Of a DNA stretch of 64,000 nucleotides, positions 8,508 to 17,742 are shown in pieces. This DNA is from Acidobacteriota bacterium (GTDB lineage Bacteria > Acidobacteriota > Terriglobia > Terriglobales > Acidobacteriaceae). The DNA is taken from assembly GCA_021846275.1 (NCBI GenBank), contig JAJZBZ010000002.1, positions 496,001 to 560,000 of the forward strand. Direction: 5' to 3'. How positions within the stretch are numbered: the stretch's first letter is position 1; each line of letters begins with the position of its first letter. Below the pieces are notes generated by a model. The model was not told where the DNA came from, did no database searches, and saw only the letters and a program-made list of their open reading frames with translations. A program made the position numbers and the translations under genes.

Positions 8508-9782
8508 TCAAAGCCGCACATCGAGGTTTCTGCTGGCCCGATGCAGAAACCACAGGCTTGCCAGAAGATTGATGGCAAGGCCAGCACAGTTCACACTCAG
8601 ACCCATCATGAGAACGCCGTGTACCGTGTGGATATTGAAGGCGAGAAGGCTGAGAATCTGAGCGCCGATGCCGACACTGAGACCGATCCAGGCGGGAATG
8701 ATCCAGCCGCGGCTGGAGTTAATCGTCCATACGGCGCCGAGGAGCGTGGCCACAACAGAAACGCTGACGGCCAGCAGGCAGTCCCGACCGAGGCTTGCAT
8801 ACTGGCTTCCCAGAATTCGGATCACCTGTTCCGGGAACAGTCCCACGGGAATCAGGATGGAACAGACCGCGGCACAGAAGAGAAGAAGAATTTTCAGGAA
8901 CAATCCGGTCAGACGCTTGTTGTCCTGACAGCGGACGAAACGGGGAATGAGGATGTTTGTCAGCACGCCGGTCATCGCCGCGAAGAGCATGCCGATGCGC
9001 GAGAGCGCACCGACATCGGCGACCCTGGAGTTGGTGCCGAACAGCGTCATGAGAAAGATGCTGATCTGGCCAGAGAGTACGCCGTACAGTTCGTAGGGAA
9101 CCTGTTTGCGCACAATCCGGAGAATCGACCTGCGTATATCGGGATCAGGCGCTGCGGTCAGGTCCACTTGTTTGCGGGCATAGCGCCGGTAAATCCACAT
9201 GGTGAAGGCAAATGCGGCGCAGTTCATCAGCACCACGGTGAACGAGTTGAGTACGGTGAGCCAGGCAATGGCCAGCAGCGCTGCGCGCAGGAGCGCGGAG
9301 TAGAGCGCGACACGCAGCAACAGCTTATAGTCGGAGTGCAACTGCGGAACGATGAGGTAAATGCCCGCGCCGAACTGAAAAAGCACGGAGAGAATCAGCG
9401 CTCCTGTCAGGCCCGAAATTTTCATCCCCGTAGCGCCGTTGCGAAAGAGCATCACGGGCAACGAGCAGACGATGAAGACGATGACGATCAGTGTGAACCA
9501 CTTTCGGATGCTGAAGGCGGTATTGATCAGGCGTCCGAAGCCGATGCGATCCTGCCAGACCCTGCCTCCGATTGCCGTGAGCGCAACGGTTATGCCGCTG
9601 TCGGCCATATTGGAGGCGGAGGCGAGAAAGGCGTTGGTAATGGTGTAAAAAGCGTATTCGTGTTTGTCGACCACGCGTACGATCACGATGCCGATGAGGG
9701 CCGAGATGGCCTGCACCAGCAGTTGCAGTGAAAAAAAACCCGTCAGAATCTTTGTCCAGGACCAGATGTTCGAGAGCTTCAT
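8508..9782 (-). CDS. Polysaccharide flippase-like membrane protein (Wzx/MATE-like)
   Basis: This 424-residue protein is almost entirely hydrophobic, with roughly 12 membrane segments and basic loops, as in oligosaccharide flippases that move undecaprenyl-linked glycans across the inner membrane. The N-terminus MKLSNIWSWTKILTGFFSLQLLVQAISALIG is typical. I start at ATG 9782, with AAGG upstream. A TTG at 9833 would extend it 17 residues and overlap the glycosyltransferase stop. It lies 31 bp downstream of the glycosyltransferase and is probably co-transcribed with it. Export of the glycan assembled here is the likely role. Confidence 0.75.
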   Translation of the reverse strand: MKLSNIWSWTKILTGFFSLQLLVQAISALIGIVIVRVVDKHEYAFYTITNAFLASASNMADSGITVALTAIGGRVWQDRIGFGRLINTAFSIRKWFTLIVIVFIVCSLPVMLFRNGATGMKISGLTGALILSVLFQFGAGIYLIVPQLHSDYKLLLRVALYSALLRAALLAIAWLTVLNSFTVVLMNCAAFAFTMWIYRRYARKQVDLTAAPDPDIRRSILRIVRKQVPYELYGVLSGQISIFLMTLFGTNSRVADVGALSRIGMLFAAMTGVLTNILIPRFVRCQDNKRLTGLFLKILLLFCAAVCSILIPVGLFPEQVIRILGSQYASLGRDCLLAVSVSVVATLLGAVWTINSSRGWIIPAWIGLSVGIGAQILSLLAFNIHTVHGVLMMGLSVNCAGLAINLLASLWFLHRASRNLDVRL

Positions 9783-9813
9783 GCGCGCCTTGCGGGTGAG
9801 GTGGGGATCGCCA

Positions 9814-10860
9814 TCATCTGGCCATGAATCCAAGAGTGCGATAGGTTTCCATATACTTTCTTGCCGCTACAGTCCAGTCCAGATGCTCGACGGCAAAGCG
9901 GCGCGCTGCGGCTCCAGTGGATTCGCGCAGGGAGGTATCGGCGAGAAAATCGCTGGCCATCTCCAGTAGTGCTTCGTCGTCATTGTTGGCGACGAGCGGA
10001 AAGATCGTTCCGCCGCCATAGGAGCGGATGCCTCCGGCATCGGTGGTAAGAATCGGCAGGCCGGAGGCCAGCGCCTCGACGATGGCATTGTTGGCACCGC
10101 TGTCCTCCATGGGCATCAGCATGCCGGTGGCCTTCTGATAGAGATTGCGCAGCTCGTCATCGGAGAGATTCTGGTGCCATCGCACGGCCGGGTGATGAAG
10201 CAGGGCGGTCAGCGCGGGATCTGTTCTGGCAGGCCCAGGGACGACGAGATCGAAGACGACATCGGGGAAACGCTCGGCAATCCGGGGTACGAGCCGACTG
10301 AACATCTGCGAGTTGCGCAGCCAGGTGCCGACATAAAGCAGATGCTTGTGATGGCGGCAGCGCATTTCTTCGTTGGGGCGAAAGAATTCCGCGTTCACGC
10401 CATGAGGTAACAGGGTCATCCGCGATCGGGGCAGCACGTCGCTGAACTCGGAGATGAAGTTCTCGCTGAGGACAATCAGCCGAGGCACTTCGCGCAACTG
10501 ATCAAGCATCTCCGGGGTCCACCAGCGACGCGGCTGATGCAGGGTTGCCACCCAATTCCCGTTGCCTTTCAGGACGCCGGCGAGCGGCAGGTAGTATTCG
10601 ATATTAAGGACGTGTCCGGCATACCGGAGCATGCGCAGTTTCAATGCAAAGCGCATCTCTGCGGCGGCCGTTGTCTGGTTTCTGGCGGGCAGGCGGAGCG
10701 CCGTTGAGTAGGCTTTGCCGATCATTCTGTGGAAGGCCCCTGGCATGGGGTAAATTGATTCCACCGGGCATCCGTTGCGGAGCAGATGTTCTCGCAGCAG
10801 CCCGAGACCAGCATGCTTGCCAAACCACTCGAAGGAATGCTCCAGCAAGAGGATCGTCAT
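9814..10860 (-). CDS. Glycosyltransferase, GT-B fold, family 4-like
   Basis: The protein has 348 residues. The C-terminal nucleotide-sugar half carries the family signature: KATGMLMPMEDSGANNAIVEALASGLPILTTDAGGI, with the ...E-x7-E spacing typical of GT4 retaining enzymes. FVLSENFISEF and LLYVGTWLRNSQMF also fit. It probably adds one sugar during assembly of a surface polysaccharide. It heads a minus-strand unit with the flippase and is divergent from the heptose genes across 341 bp, which suggests one coordinated surface-glycan locus. Confidence 0.85.
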   Translation of the reverse strand: MTILLLEHSFEWFGKHAGLGLLREHLLRNGCPVESIYPMPGAFHRMIGKAYSTALRLPARNQTTAAAEMRFALKLRMLRYAGHVLNIEYYLPLAGVLKGNGNWVATLHQPRRWWTPEMLDQLREVPRLIVLSENFISEFSDVLPRSRMTLLPHGVNAEFFRPNEEMRCRHHKHLLYVGTWLRNSQMFSRLVPRIAERFPDVVFDLVVPGPARTDPALTALLHHPAVRWHQNLSDDELRNLYQKATGMLMPMEDSGANNAIVEALASGLPILTTDAGGIRSYGGGTIFPLVANNDDEALLEMASDFLADTSLRESTGAAARRFAVEHLDWTVAARKYMETYRTLGFMAR

Positions 10861-11201
10861 GGCGGTAGTGTACAGGAGATCAGAAACAAGTATTCGTGTC
10901 GAGGGCTGAGCTGTCAGCGGGAGTTGCCGAGGAGAACTCTGAATGCCCGATCACGCCAGGCGTTCCTTCCAGGTCTTGCCTTCAACTTCCACCTCGTCAA
11001 GCACTCCCCCACTCCTGCGAGCACCTCAACAGGGCAAGGATCGGGTTCTGGCAGAATAATACTGACAGGTTGACCACGACCTTAACCAACGAGTGACAGT
11101 GTCACTCTACAATAATCAGACAGGCAAAGATTGCAGGTTCGAGAACTACGCCGAAGCGCGCCGAGTGACTGCGTCGGAGTGGATACGGGAGAGGATCAGG
11201 G
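10861..11201. other. Divergent intergenic region between glycosyltransferase and hddA
   Basis: This 341-bp stretch has no convincing gene and must hold promoters for both directions. It contains a perfect palindrome at 11091-11107 followed at once by TACAAT (11108-11113), which could be a -10 element for hddA. I see no good -35 partner at the usual spacing. Confidence 0.5.
11091..11107. promoter_or_regulatory. Palindromic candidate operator upstream of hddA
   Basis: GAGTGACAGTGTCACTC is an 8+1+8 perfect palindrome. It abuts TACAAT, so it occupies the normal promoter-spacer position ~95 bases before the hddA start. A dimeric regulator could bind here, but none is identified. Confidence 0.4.
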
Positions 11202-12239
11202 ATGAAGATTCGTTCGCGGGCGCCGCTTCGCCTGGGGCTGGCAGGTGGAGGGACGGATGTGTCTCCGTATTGCGACACGTATGGAGGCGCAATCCTCAAT
11301 GCGACGATCGGGCATTACGTGTATGCGACGATTGAGCCACTGGCTGAGGGCAAGCTGGAATTTGTCTCCTGCGATCAGAAGAAATCGGCTCGTTATGAGC
11401 GAAGCGGCGGAGCGATTCCTATGGATGGGAATCTTGACCTGCTGAAGCATGTTCACCTTTTTGTCGAGGAGAAATTTGCCGACGAGAAGCTGCTTTCAGT
11501 GCGACTGACGACGCGGGCGGATGTGCCGGCGGGTTCAGGGCTGGGTGGGTCTTCGACGCTGGTGGTGGCGATGTTGCGCGCGTACGCGGAGTGGCTGGGA
11601 TATCCGTTGGATGACTACGAGCTGGCGAATGCGGCGTGGGAGATTGAGCGCACGCGCGCGGGAATGAACGGCGGTCGGCAGGACCAGTACGCGGCGGCGT
11701 TTGGCGGGTTTAACTTCATGGAATTTGGCGCTCAGGGGCGAGTGCTGGTGAATCCACTGCGGATTTCGCAGGGGGTGGTGGCCGAGCTGGAGGCTTCGAT
11801 AGTGCTGTTGTACACGGGGGCATCGCGTGAGTCGGCGGGAATCATCAGCGAGCAGGCGCGAAACGTGGAGACAAACAATGCGGATGCACTGGAGGCGATG
11901 CACCAGATCAAGCAGGAGTCACTGCGGATGAAAGAGGCGCTGCTGCGAGGGGATTTTGAACAACTGCACGACGTGCTGCGCGCAAGCTGGGATGCGAAGC
12001 GGAGGATGGCGAAGGGAATTGTGAATGAACGAATTGATCGACTGTATCATCGCGCGCTGGAGGCGGGAGCCTATTGCGCACGCATCTCAGGCGCTGGCGG
12101 CGGCGGATTCATGATCTTTCTGGCGGATCCGATGCGGAAGCAGGATGTGAGCAGGGCATTGGGGGAGGGCGAAGACGCGGGAGTGGTCTACGGTTGTCAC
12201 TTTACGCGGGAGGGAGCGCGAGCATGGCGGATGCGATGA
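11202..12239 (+). CDS. hddA: D-glycero-alpha-D-manno-heptose 7-phosphate kinase (GHMP family)
   Basis: The 345-residue protein is a GHMP-superfamily kinase. The N-terminus MKIRSRAPLRLGLAGGGTDVSPY is the HddA/sugar-kinase hallmark. The ATP loop PAGSGLGGSSTLVVAML lies at ~107-123, and a C-terminal GAGGGGFMIFL motif is present. HddA phosphorylates D-glycero-D-manno-heptose 7-phosphate at C1 on the way to GDP-heptose. The adjoining isomerase and nucleotidyltransferase genes make this role likely. An alternative is an L-fucokinase-like GHMP kinase. GGATCAGGG precedes the ATG. The end overlaps gmhA by 16 bp. Confidence 0.85.
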   Translation: MKIRSRAPLRLGLAGGGTDVSPYCDTYGGAILNATIGHYVYATIEPLAEGKLEFVSCDQKKSARYERSGGAIPMDGNLDLLKHVHLFVEEKFADEKLLSVRLTTRADVPAGSGLGGSSTLVVAMLRAYAEWLGYPLDDYELANAAWEIERTRAGMNGGRQDQYAAAFGGFNFMEFGAQGRVLVNPLRISQGVVAELEASIVLLYTGASRESAGIISEQARNVETNNADALEAMHQIKQESLRMKEALLRGDFEQLHDVLRASWDAKRRMAKGIVNERIDRLYHRALEAGAYCARISGAGGGGFMIFLADPMRKQDVSRALGEGEDAGVVYGCHFTREGARAWRMR

Positions 12240-12829
12240 GAGAGTTTGCGCAGGAGCAGATGGAGCGGTCGGTGGCTGCGCTGAGCTCGATGCGTGCGGA
12301 CAAGGAGATTCTGGGGACGCTGATGCGGGAGGCGCGCGAGGTGGCAAATCGCCTGAGCAAGGGCGGCAAGCTGATGATTGCCGGCAACGGCGGCAGCGCG
12401 GCGGATGCGCAGCACATGGCGGCGGAGTTTGTGAGCCGCCTGACGAAAGACCGTCCGGCGATGCATGCGCTGGCGCTGACGACGGATAGCTCGATTCTGA
12501 CGGCAGTGGGCAATGATTATGGGTACGACAAGGTGTTTCAGCGGCAGATCGAGGCGGTGGGACGACCGGAGGATGTGTTTCTGGCGATTTCGACCTCGGG
12601 GAATTCGCCGAGCATTCTGCTGGCGCTGCGGCAGTGTCGCGCGATGGGGATACGGAGCATCGGGCTGACCGGGCAGGAGGGTGGCGCGATGAAGGATCTG
12701 TGCGACGCGGTGGTGCGGGTGCCGTCGCGGATTACGCAGCATATTCAGGAGTGTCATCTGGTGCTGGAGCATACGCTGTGCGGACTAGTGGAGCGAGCGT
12801 GTTTCGGGCTGGAGTATTTTGCGAGTTAG
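12224..12829 (+). CDS. gmhA: Phosphoheptose isomerase (SIS domain)
   Basis: The protein has 201 residues, normal for GmhA. It converts sedoheptulose 7-phosphate to D-glycero-D-manno-heptose 7-phosphate. Signatures are GNGGSAADAQHMAAEFVSR, the SIS-domain ISTSGNSPSILLAL and the C-terminal HIQECHLVLEHTLC, which carries the metal/active-site His and Glu residues. I use the ATG at 12224, preceded by GGGAGGG. The longer upstream frame lies inside hddA and is not homologous. It is translationally coupled to hddA by a 16-bp overlap. Confidence 0.92.
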   Translation: MADAMREFAQEQMERSVAALSSMRADKEILGTLMREAREVANRLSKGGKLMIAGNGGSAADAQHMAAEFVSRLTKDRPAMHALALTTDSSILTAVGNDYGYDKVFQRQIEAVGRPEDVFLAISTSGNSPSILLALRQCRAMGIRSIGLTGQEGGAMKDLCDAVVRVPSRITQHIQECHLVLEHTLCGLVERACFGLEYFAS

Positions 12830-12852
12830 CGAGTCAGGAACAGGAAGGCAGC

Positions 12853-13545
12853 ATGGAAGCGATGATTCTGGCCGGCGGCCTGGGGACGCGGTTGCAATCG
12901 CGTCTGCATGGAGTGCCGAAGCCGATGGCACCGGTGGCAGGCAGACCGTTTCTGGAGCTGCTGCTGGATCGGCTGCGAGAGGCTGGATTTGAGCGGGTGA
13001 TTCTGTCGGTGGGCCATCTGCGAGAGGCGATCACAGGACACTTCGGCGATGCGTGGAAGGGGCTGGAAATTCGGTACGCGATCGAGACCGAACCGCTGGG
13101 CACCGGCGGGGCGATACGGCTGGCGATGGAATGTGCGAGCGCTGCGGATGTGTTCGTGCTGAACGGCGATACGTGGCTGGAGTTGGAGTATCGTGCGATG
13201 CTGGAGCAGCATGTCGCGTCGGGAGTGGAGTTCACGATGGCTCTGAGCCACGTGGAGGATCGGGCGCGCTATGGAGGCGTGGAAGTTGAGGACGGTCGGG
13301 TGATGCGGTTTGTAGAAAAGGGAGTGGCCGGGCCGGGATGGATCAACGGCGGAGTGTATCTGCTGAAGCGCGAGTTCGCGTGGCCGATGGAGATGCCGAC
13401 GAAGTTTTCCTTTGAGTCAGACCTGCTGTATCCGAGGCTGGCTGCAATGCCGCACGGGGTCTATACAAAGACCGGATTTTTTCTGGATATCGGCATACCA
13501 GAGGATCTGGATCGCGCGCAGACGGAGATCGGCGCGAAGCGATAG
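12853..13545 (+). CDS. hddC: Heptose 1-phosphate nucleotidyltransferase-like sugar transferase
   Basis: This 230-residue protein is a short NTP-transferase. The nucleotide loop is AGGLGTRL at residues 6-13 followed by GVPKPMAPVAGRPF, and FVLNGDTWLE carries the metal-binding Asp. The family includes HddC (GTP: D-glycero-alpha-D-manno-heptose 1-phosphate guanylyltransferase), which fits the hddA-gmhA neighbours. AGGAAGG lies just before ATG 12853. The longer frame upstream is antisense or overlap of gmhA. The stop codon TAG at 13543-13545 overlaps the GTG of the next gene. A phosphatase gene (gmhB) needed between HddA and HddC is not seen in the window. Confidence 0.82.
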   Translation: MEAMILAGGLGTRLQSRLHGVPKPMAPVAGRPFLELLLDRLREAGFERVILSVGHLREAITGHFGDAWKGLEIRYAIETEPLGTGGAIRLAMECASAADVFVLNGDTWLELEYRAMLEQHVASGVEFTMALSHVEDRARYGGVEVEDGRVMRFVEKGVAGPGWINGGVYLLKREFAWPMEMPTKFSFESDLLYPRLAAMPHGVYTKTGFFLDIGIPEDLDRAQTEIGAKR

Positions 13546-14642
13546 TGAAGGAACGCCAGAACAACCTGGTGAAAGCCTCGCAAAGACTGGCAAATCCTCT
13601 GCCACGGCTTCCATCTTCCAGGCCGCCGCAGGTGATTGCGACGTCGGGCACGGCGGCTGCGCTGGCCGAGGCGCATGGGATTTTCTCGGGCAAGGCTGGG
13701 GCGGGCAAGCTGGGCGCGGGCAAGGCTTGGGCTGGGAAATCGGCGCTGGCGAAATCGGCAAGGACGAAGATGAGCGCAAAAAGCCGCGGTGTCGGCGCTG
13801 CCCGGGACGGCGTGACGACGCGGGAGGTGAGGCTGCTGGCGCGGCGGCTGCGCAGGATGACACTGGCCGAGCGCGTTGCGGTGCCGGGGATTGGCGTGCG
13901 ACGCGCGGAGATTATCGTGGCCGGGACGTGGGTCTATGCGGCGCTGCTGGAGTCGTTTCACCTGACGGGGTTTCGCTATTCGACGATGGGGGTGCGGGAC
14001 GGGATTCTGGCGCAGATGCTGGCCGAGCGCGACGAGCGCGCGGTGACGCATGAGCGGTTTGAGCAGGAGCGGTGGGAGAGCGTGCTGGCGACGGCGGTGC
14101 GATTTGGCGTGAACCCGAGGCAGGCCGAGCCGGTGCGGGCGCATGCGGCGCAGCTTTTTGACGAACTGGCCGCGCTGCATCGGCTGCCGGGCGAGTATCG
14201 GACGTGGCTGGAGACGGCGGCGGTGCTGAGCGAGACGGGGAAGTTTCTGAATCACCAGGGGCATCACCGGCATACGCAGTACATCATTGCGGCGTCGGAG
14301 ATTTATGGATTCAGCCAGCAGCAGCGGACGCTGGTGTCAGCGATTGCGCGGTATCTGGGCAAGTCGAGGCCGCAGCCGGATGATCGGGCGATGCGGAATC
14401 TGGCGGCGGAGGATCACGAGCCGGTGCGGCGGGCTGTTGTTCTGCTGCGGCTGGCGATTGCGCTGAATCAGGATCGCGCGTCGGATGTGGTGCGAGTGAG
14501 GGCGCGCGTGTATCCGAAGCGGGTGATGCTGGAGCTGGAGCCGGGACGGACGGGCGCGGAGCTGGAGCTGTGGTCGCTGCGCAAGGAGGCGGCTTACTTC
14601 CGCGAGGTCTTCGGGCGCGAGCTTTTGGTGACGCTGCTGTAG
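13545..14642 (+). CDS. N-terminally truncated Ppx/GppA-family protein with HD-like C-terminal domain
   Basis: The 365-residue frame has the second half of an exopolyphosphatase: VIATSGTAAALAEAHG, later RRAEIIVAGTWVYAALLESF and GVRDGILAQML from the ASKHA domain II, then the helical HD-like domain with WLETAAVLSETGKFLNHQGHHRHTQYII. The N-terminal phosphate-binding domain I, with its usual DxGSNS motif, is absent. Homology begins about 25 residues before SGT, right at the hddC stop. Residues ~50-80 are a low-complexity Ala-Gly-Lys repeat. The start is GTG 13545, overlapping the hddC stop. It is probably a remnant or a repurposed protein, because catalysis needs domain I. The C-terminus overlaps sixA by 49 bp. 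Confidence 0.65.
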   Translation: MKERQNNLVKASQRLANPLPRLPSSRPPQVIATSGTAAALAEAHGIFSGKAGAGKLGAGKAWAGKSALAKSARTKMSAKSRGVGAARDGVTTREVRLLARRLRRMTLAERVAVPGIGVRRAEIIVAGTWVYAALLESFHLTGFRYSTMGVRDGILAQMLAERDERAVTHERFEQERWESVLATAVRFGVNPRQAEPVRAHAAQLFDELAALHRLPGEYRTWLETAAVLSETGKFLNHQGHHRHTQYIIAASEIYGFSQQQRTLVSAIARYLGKSRPQPDDRAMRNLAAEDHEPVRRAVVLLRLAIALNQDRASDVVRVRARVYPKRVMLELEPGRTGAELELWSLRKEAAYFREVFGRELLVTLL

Positions 14643-15121
14643 ATGGTGCGGGTGAGGCGCGGATCGATGAGCCAGTGCAACTGAGGCGGTCGGCGCGTCA
14701 TGTCCACGCGGGCGATGGCGCCTTTGCGCAGGCGCAGAGCGGCTCCGCCGTTGCCGGTGAGCAGGCGTCCGAGGAAGAGCTGAAGATTGGGATTGTGGCC
14801 GACGACGAGCAGGCCCTCGCTCGATTCAAACTGCGCGAGCATCTCGTGGAAGGCCGCATAATCGGCGGCGGGAGCAAGCGCGGCGGAGACGACGACGGAC
14901 TGCTCGAAGCCGATCTCGGTGGCGACGAACTGCGCGGTCTGGAGCGAGCGCTTGAGCGGGCTGGAGACGATGGCATCGATCTGCGCGTTCATGGCGCTGA
15001 GCACGCCGGCCATGAGCATGCACTGCTGCTTGCCCTCCTTGATGAGGCCGCGTTTGGCATCGAGCGCTGGATTTTCCTTGCGCACGCCAGCGTTGGCGTG
15101 GCGCATGAGGTAGAGGTTCAT
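14594..15121 (-). CDS. sixA: Phosphohistidine phosphatase SixA-like (histidine phosphatase superfamily)
   Basis: The protein has 175 residues. The N-terminal MNLYLMRHANAG holds the catalytic His of the RHG-type motif (here RHA). SSPLKRSLQTAQFV supplies the second arginine, and VVGHNPNL the second His. Length and motif spacing fit SixA, which removes phosphate from histidine phosphotransfer domains. In this phylum such genes often sit next to ppx, which matches the convergent neighbour. I start at ATG 15121 so that the first strand begins the protein; the upstream extension (to 15187) is unlike the family. Confidence 0.82.
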   Translation of the reverse strand: MNLYLMRHANAGVRKENPALDAKRGLIKEGKQQCMLMAGVLSAMNAQIDAIVSSPLKRSLQTAQFVATEIGFEQSVVVSAALAPAADYAAFHEMLAQFESSEGLLVVGHNPNLQLFLGRLLTGNGGAALRLRKGAIARVDMTRRPPQLHWLIDPRLTRTIYSSVTKSSRPKTSRK

Positions 15122-15258
15122 GAGCAGAGTCCGGCAACAGGATACAGCCGATTGCGCGCAAGGAAGATTGTAACATTCCTTTAACAATTCACGGCGCAGC
15201 GGGCGGGACGGATGGGCGAGTGGGGAATGTCGGCTGGAGCGCGGGAAGGACGAAGGAA

Positions 15259-15334
<76 letters not shown>

Positions 15335-15348
15335 CAGCGCCAGAGTCG

Positions 15349-15377
15349 ATTCTACAGGGCTTGGCGGTGGAGGTAAA
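15349..15377 (-). promoter_or_regulatory. Sigma-70-type promoter for tRNA-Thr
   Basis: On the minus strand TTTACC (15372-15377) and TAGAAT (15349-15354) are spaced by exactly 17 bases. Transcription would start about 7 bases after the -10 element, a few bases before the tRNA 5' end at 15334. Confidence 0.65.
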
Positions 15378-15762
15378 GGGCGCGCCGGGGGATGGATGCG
15401 CGGAGGCGGGAGACAACACAGACCTGGGGAGGCTCGTTTGTTCTGATGTCGGTGCGAGTTTTTGGACCGCAGGAGTGACAGAGGGGAAAACTGGAAGAGC
15501 TGTTGCGCTCCGCAACAACCCTTCCCGCAAAGAAGCCGCTTTGGCAGAGGCAAGGCCGCCAGAAGCGGTATGGACCCAGCTTAGGATGGCTGGGACGGGC
15601 TGTCAAGCGCGCTTGATCGGGGCATTAAGCGTCGATTTATCAATGTTTTGAGGGATTTTTGCTGGGGCGGACAGGGCGATTTTTGAAGCGGTTTTCTGTG
15701 CCGATTCCGCCTGCTGCGAAGGGTTTTTCTGCCGGTTCTTTCGGGTTTTCCGAGAGTGGAAA
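15378..15762. other. Gene-free stretch between tRNA-Thr promoter and DUF6599 gene
   Basis: About 385 bases with no coding frame that shows family resemblance or a ribosome site. The right half (15620-15760) is T-rich with several short T-runs. I see no hairpin-plus-T terminator for the minus-strand transcript and no repeat. Confidence 0.4.
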
Positions 15763-17019
15763 TCAATGCAGATCGAGGCGGGTAAATTCTTCGTCAAAAA
15801 TCGTCGATGCGGGCTTGCCCTGGGCCATGCGGATGAGCGCGCGACCGCCGCCGAGGAAAAGCGCCAGCGTGAACGCGGACAGGAACAGGACAGCGACGAG
15901 CAGGACGATTCCCAGCAGGAGTTGCGCGGTCTTCTGAACCTCGGTGGGTCCGCCGCCGCCGGGCAGGCGCGAGACGTCAGCGTCGTAGTGGACGAGGCCG
16001 ATGAGCCGCCGGGCGTCGTCGGGAATGGCGTCGCCGCAGACTACGGCAACCAGAGGCCCGCTGCGCTTGACGAGCACCGAGCCGGGGGTGGAGTTGGCGA
16101 GCGCGGCGGTCCAGGCCGATCTGCCCGGCTGCTGGGGGCTGCTGCCCGCCTTGATGTAGGCGGCGATGGCCTGTTCGGCGGATTGGGCGATCTGGGGCGT
16201 GGGATAGTTGATGAGCGTGAGCGTGGCCGGGCCGGAGCGCAGGGCGTAAGTGGCGGTGACGACCTCGGCGCTGTGGTCAAAGCCGACGAGCGCGGGCGGC
16301 AGGACGCCGCCAGAGGCGGTGTAGCCGACGGGTCCGAGGGCGTAGTGCGTGGTCTGGCCCTGAAGCGGGCCGTCGCCGGGAACGTTGGGCAGATCGGCGA
16401 CGACGGTGGGAGCCAGGGACTCGACAGGTGAGGAGCGCAGCAGGTCCGCAGCCAGTTCGCGCAGGTCGGAGGCGGTCATGGCGGAGACGTGAGAGACGGT
16501 CGCATCGACGAAGGTGTCACCCTGCCAGAAGAGAATCCGGTCGTTGTCGGAGGCTGCTCCGGCACCGATCTCGACTTTGGGCCAGCCGGAGTGGCGATAG
16601 AGCGTATAGGCTCCGTAAGCGCCGGTGGCGTCGTCGAAGCGCAGCGCGCGCAGGGTAAGCTCTTCCGAGCCGCGCTTGTAGGTGGCGGCTGCGCCGTCGT
16701 GGAAGCCGTACTCGGTGAGCGCGGCGGCGTTGGCCGGGTCAACGGTCTTCGGCTGGGCGAGGGTTTGCGGCGCGCCGGAGCGGATCCAGCCGGCGAAAAC
16801 GTCGGGGAGCAGGACCGCGATTGGTTTTTCCGAAGCGGGCTGAGTGGTGGCGGGCTGAGCGGATGTGGACTGGTTCGCGATGGGCTTTGGCGGGGCTTTT
16901 GTGGGCTTTGCCGTGGTCACCATCACCTGTGCCGAGCAGGCGGCGGCACAGAGCGCGACAGCGAACGCGGCCGTGCGCAGAGCGGCGTGAGGCGCGATTT
17001 TGTGGGTGCCCGCGGACAT
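15763..17019 (-). CDS. DUF6599 family exported, membrane-anchored protein
   Basis: The 418-residue protein has an N-terminal signal region ([20 protein letters not shown]), a Thr/Pro/Ala-rich linker, a globular domain with [25 protein letters not shown] and [15 protein letters not shown], and one C-terminal membrane helix ([23 protein letters not shown]) with a short tail. The globular motif matches what I recall of DUF6599, a family common in Acidobacteria with no known function. Topology suggests a periplasmic domain anchored by its C-terminus. I start at ATG 17019; the longer frame is antisense to the next gene. Confidence 0.7.
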   Translation of the reverse strand: MSAGTHKIAPHAALRTAAFAVALCAAACSAQVMVTTAKPTKAPPKPIANQSTSAQPATTQPASEKPIAVLLPDVFAGWIRSGAPQTLAQPKTVDPANAAALTEYGFHDGAAATYKRGSEELTLRALRFDDATGAYGAYTLYRHSGWPKVEIGAGAASDNDRILFWQGDTFVDATVSHVSAMTASDLRELAADLLRSSPVESLAPTVVADLPNVPGDGPLQGQTTHYALGPVGYTASGGVLPPALVGFDHSAEVVTATYALRSGPATLTLINYPTPQIAQSAEQAIAAYIKAGSSPQQPGRSAWTAALANSTPGSVLVKRSGPLVAVVCGDAIPDDARRLIGLVHYDADVSRLPGGGGPTEVQKTAQLLLGIVLLVAVLFLSAFTLALFLGGGRALIRMAQGKPASTIFDEEFTRLDLH

Positions 17020-17112
17020 TCCATTCCAGCCTATACCTTGAGAGCGGGGACTGTCAGCGCGTCTGCGGCTGGAGTGGAAAAGCGTTATGATCCTGCGCAG
17101 GAGGGTCTTGAG

Positions 17113-17742
17113 ATGGCGACGGCAAAGCTGCTGATGCTGGTGGGTGATTTTGTGGAGGATTACGAGGTAATGGTTCCGTTTCAGGCGTTGCAGATGGTGG
17201 GCCACACGGTCGATGCGGTCTGCCCGGGCAAGGCTGCGGGCGAAAAGGTTCGCACGGCGATTCATGATTTTGAAGGCGACCAGACGTACAGCGAGAAACC
17301 GGGACACAACTTCCATCTCAATGCGGATTTCAGCCGGGTGAATCCGGCTGACTATGACGGGCTGGTGATTCCGGGCGGGCGCGCGCCGGAGTATCTGCGG
17401 CTGAATGAGCAGGTGCTGGCGATGGTGCGGCATTTTGCGAAGGCCGCGAAGCCAATAGCGGCGATCTGCCACGGAGCGCAGATTCTGGCGGCGGCGGATG
17501 TGATTCGCGGCTGCGAGGTGAGCGCGTATCCGGCCTGTTCACCGGAGGTTGGTCTGGCGGGCGGGCGGTATGCGTCGATTGCCGTGACGGACGCCGTGAC
17601 CGACGGAAAGCTGGTGACGGCTCCGGCCTGGCCGGCGCATCCGGCGTGGCTGGCGCAGTTCCAGCGGGTGCTGCTGGCTCATCTGGCGGAAGTCCGAAGC
17701 GCGGAAGATGGAGCCGCGAAGGGAGCGGCGGTTGCGGTCTGA
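17113..17742 (+). CDS. DJ-1/PfpI family protein
   Basis: The 209-residue protein has the DJ-1/PfpI flavodoxin-like fold: [26 protein letters not shown] at the N-terminus, [17 protein letters not shown], and the nucleophile elbow [15 protein letters not shown] with the reactive Cys. Members are proteases, deglycases or chaperones; this one resembles the group with the long [19 protein letters not shown] insertion. AGGAGGG lies about 8 bases before ATG 17113. It overlaps the AsmA-like gene by 35 bp, so the two are likely co-expressed. Confidence 0.85.
   Translation: MATAKLLMLVGDFVEDYEVMVPFQALQMVGHTVDAVCPGKAAGEKVRTAIHDFEGDQTYSEKPGHNFHLNADFSRVNPADYDGLVIPGGRAPEYLRLNEQVLAMVRHFAKAAKPIAAICHGAQILAAADVIRGCEVSAYPACSPEVGLAGGRYASIAVTDAVTDGKLVTAPAWPAHPAWLAQFQRVLLAHLAEVRSAEDGAAKGAAVAV

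Noticed and set aside
9783-9833. TTG start at 9833 for the flippase gene
   Set aside because: It would overlap the glycosyltransferase stop and add a polar 17-residue N-terminus; ATG 9782 gives a normal membrane-protein start.
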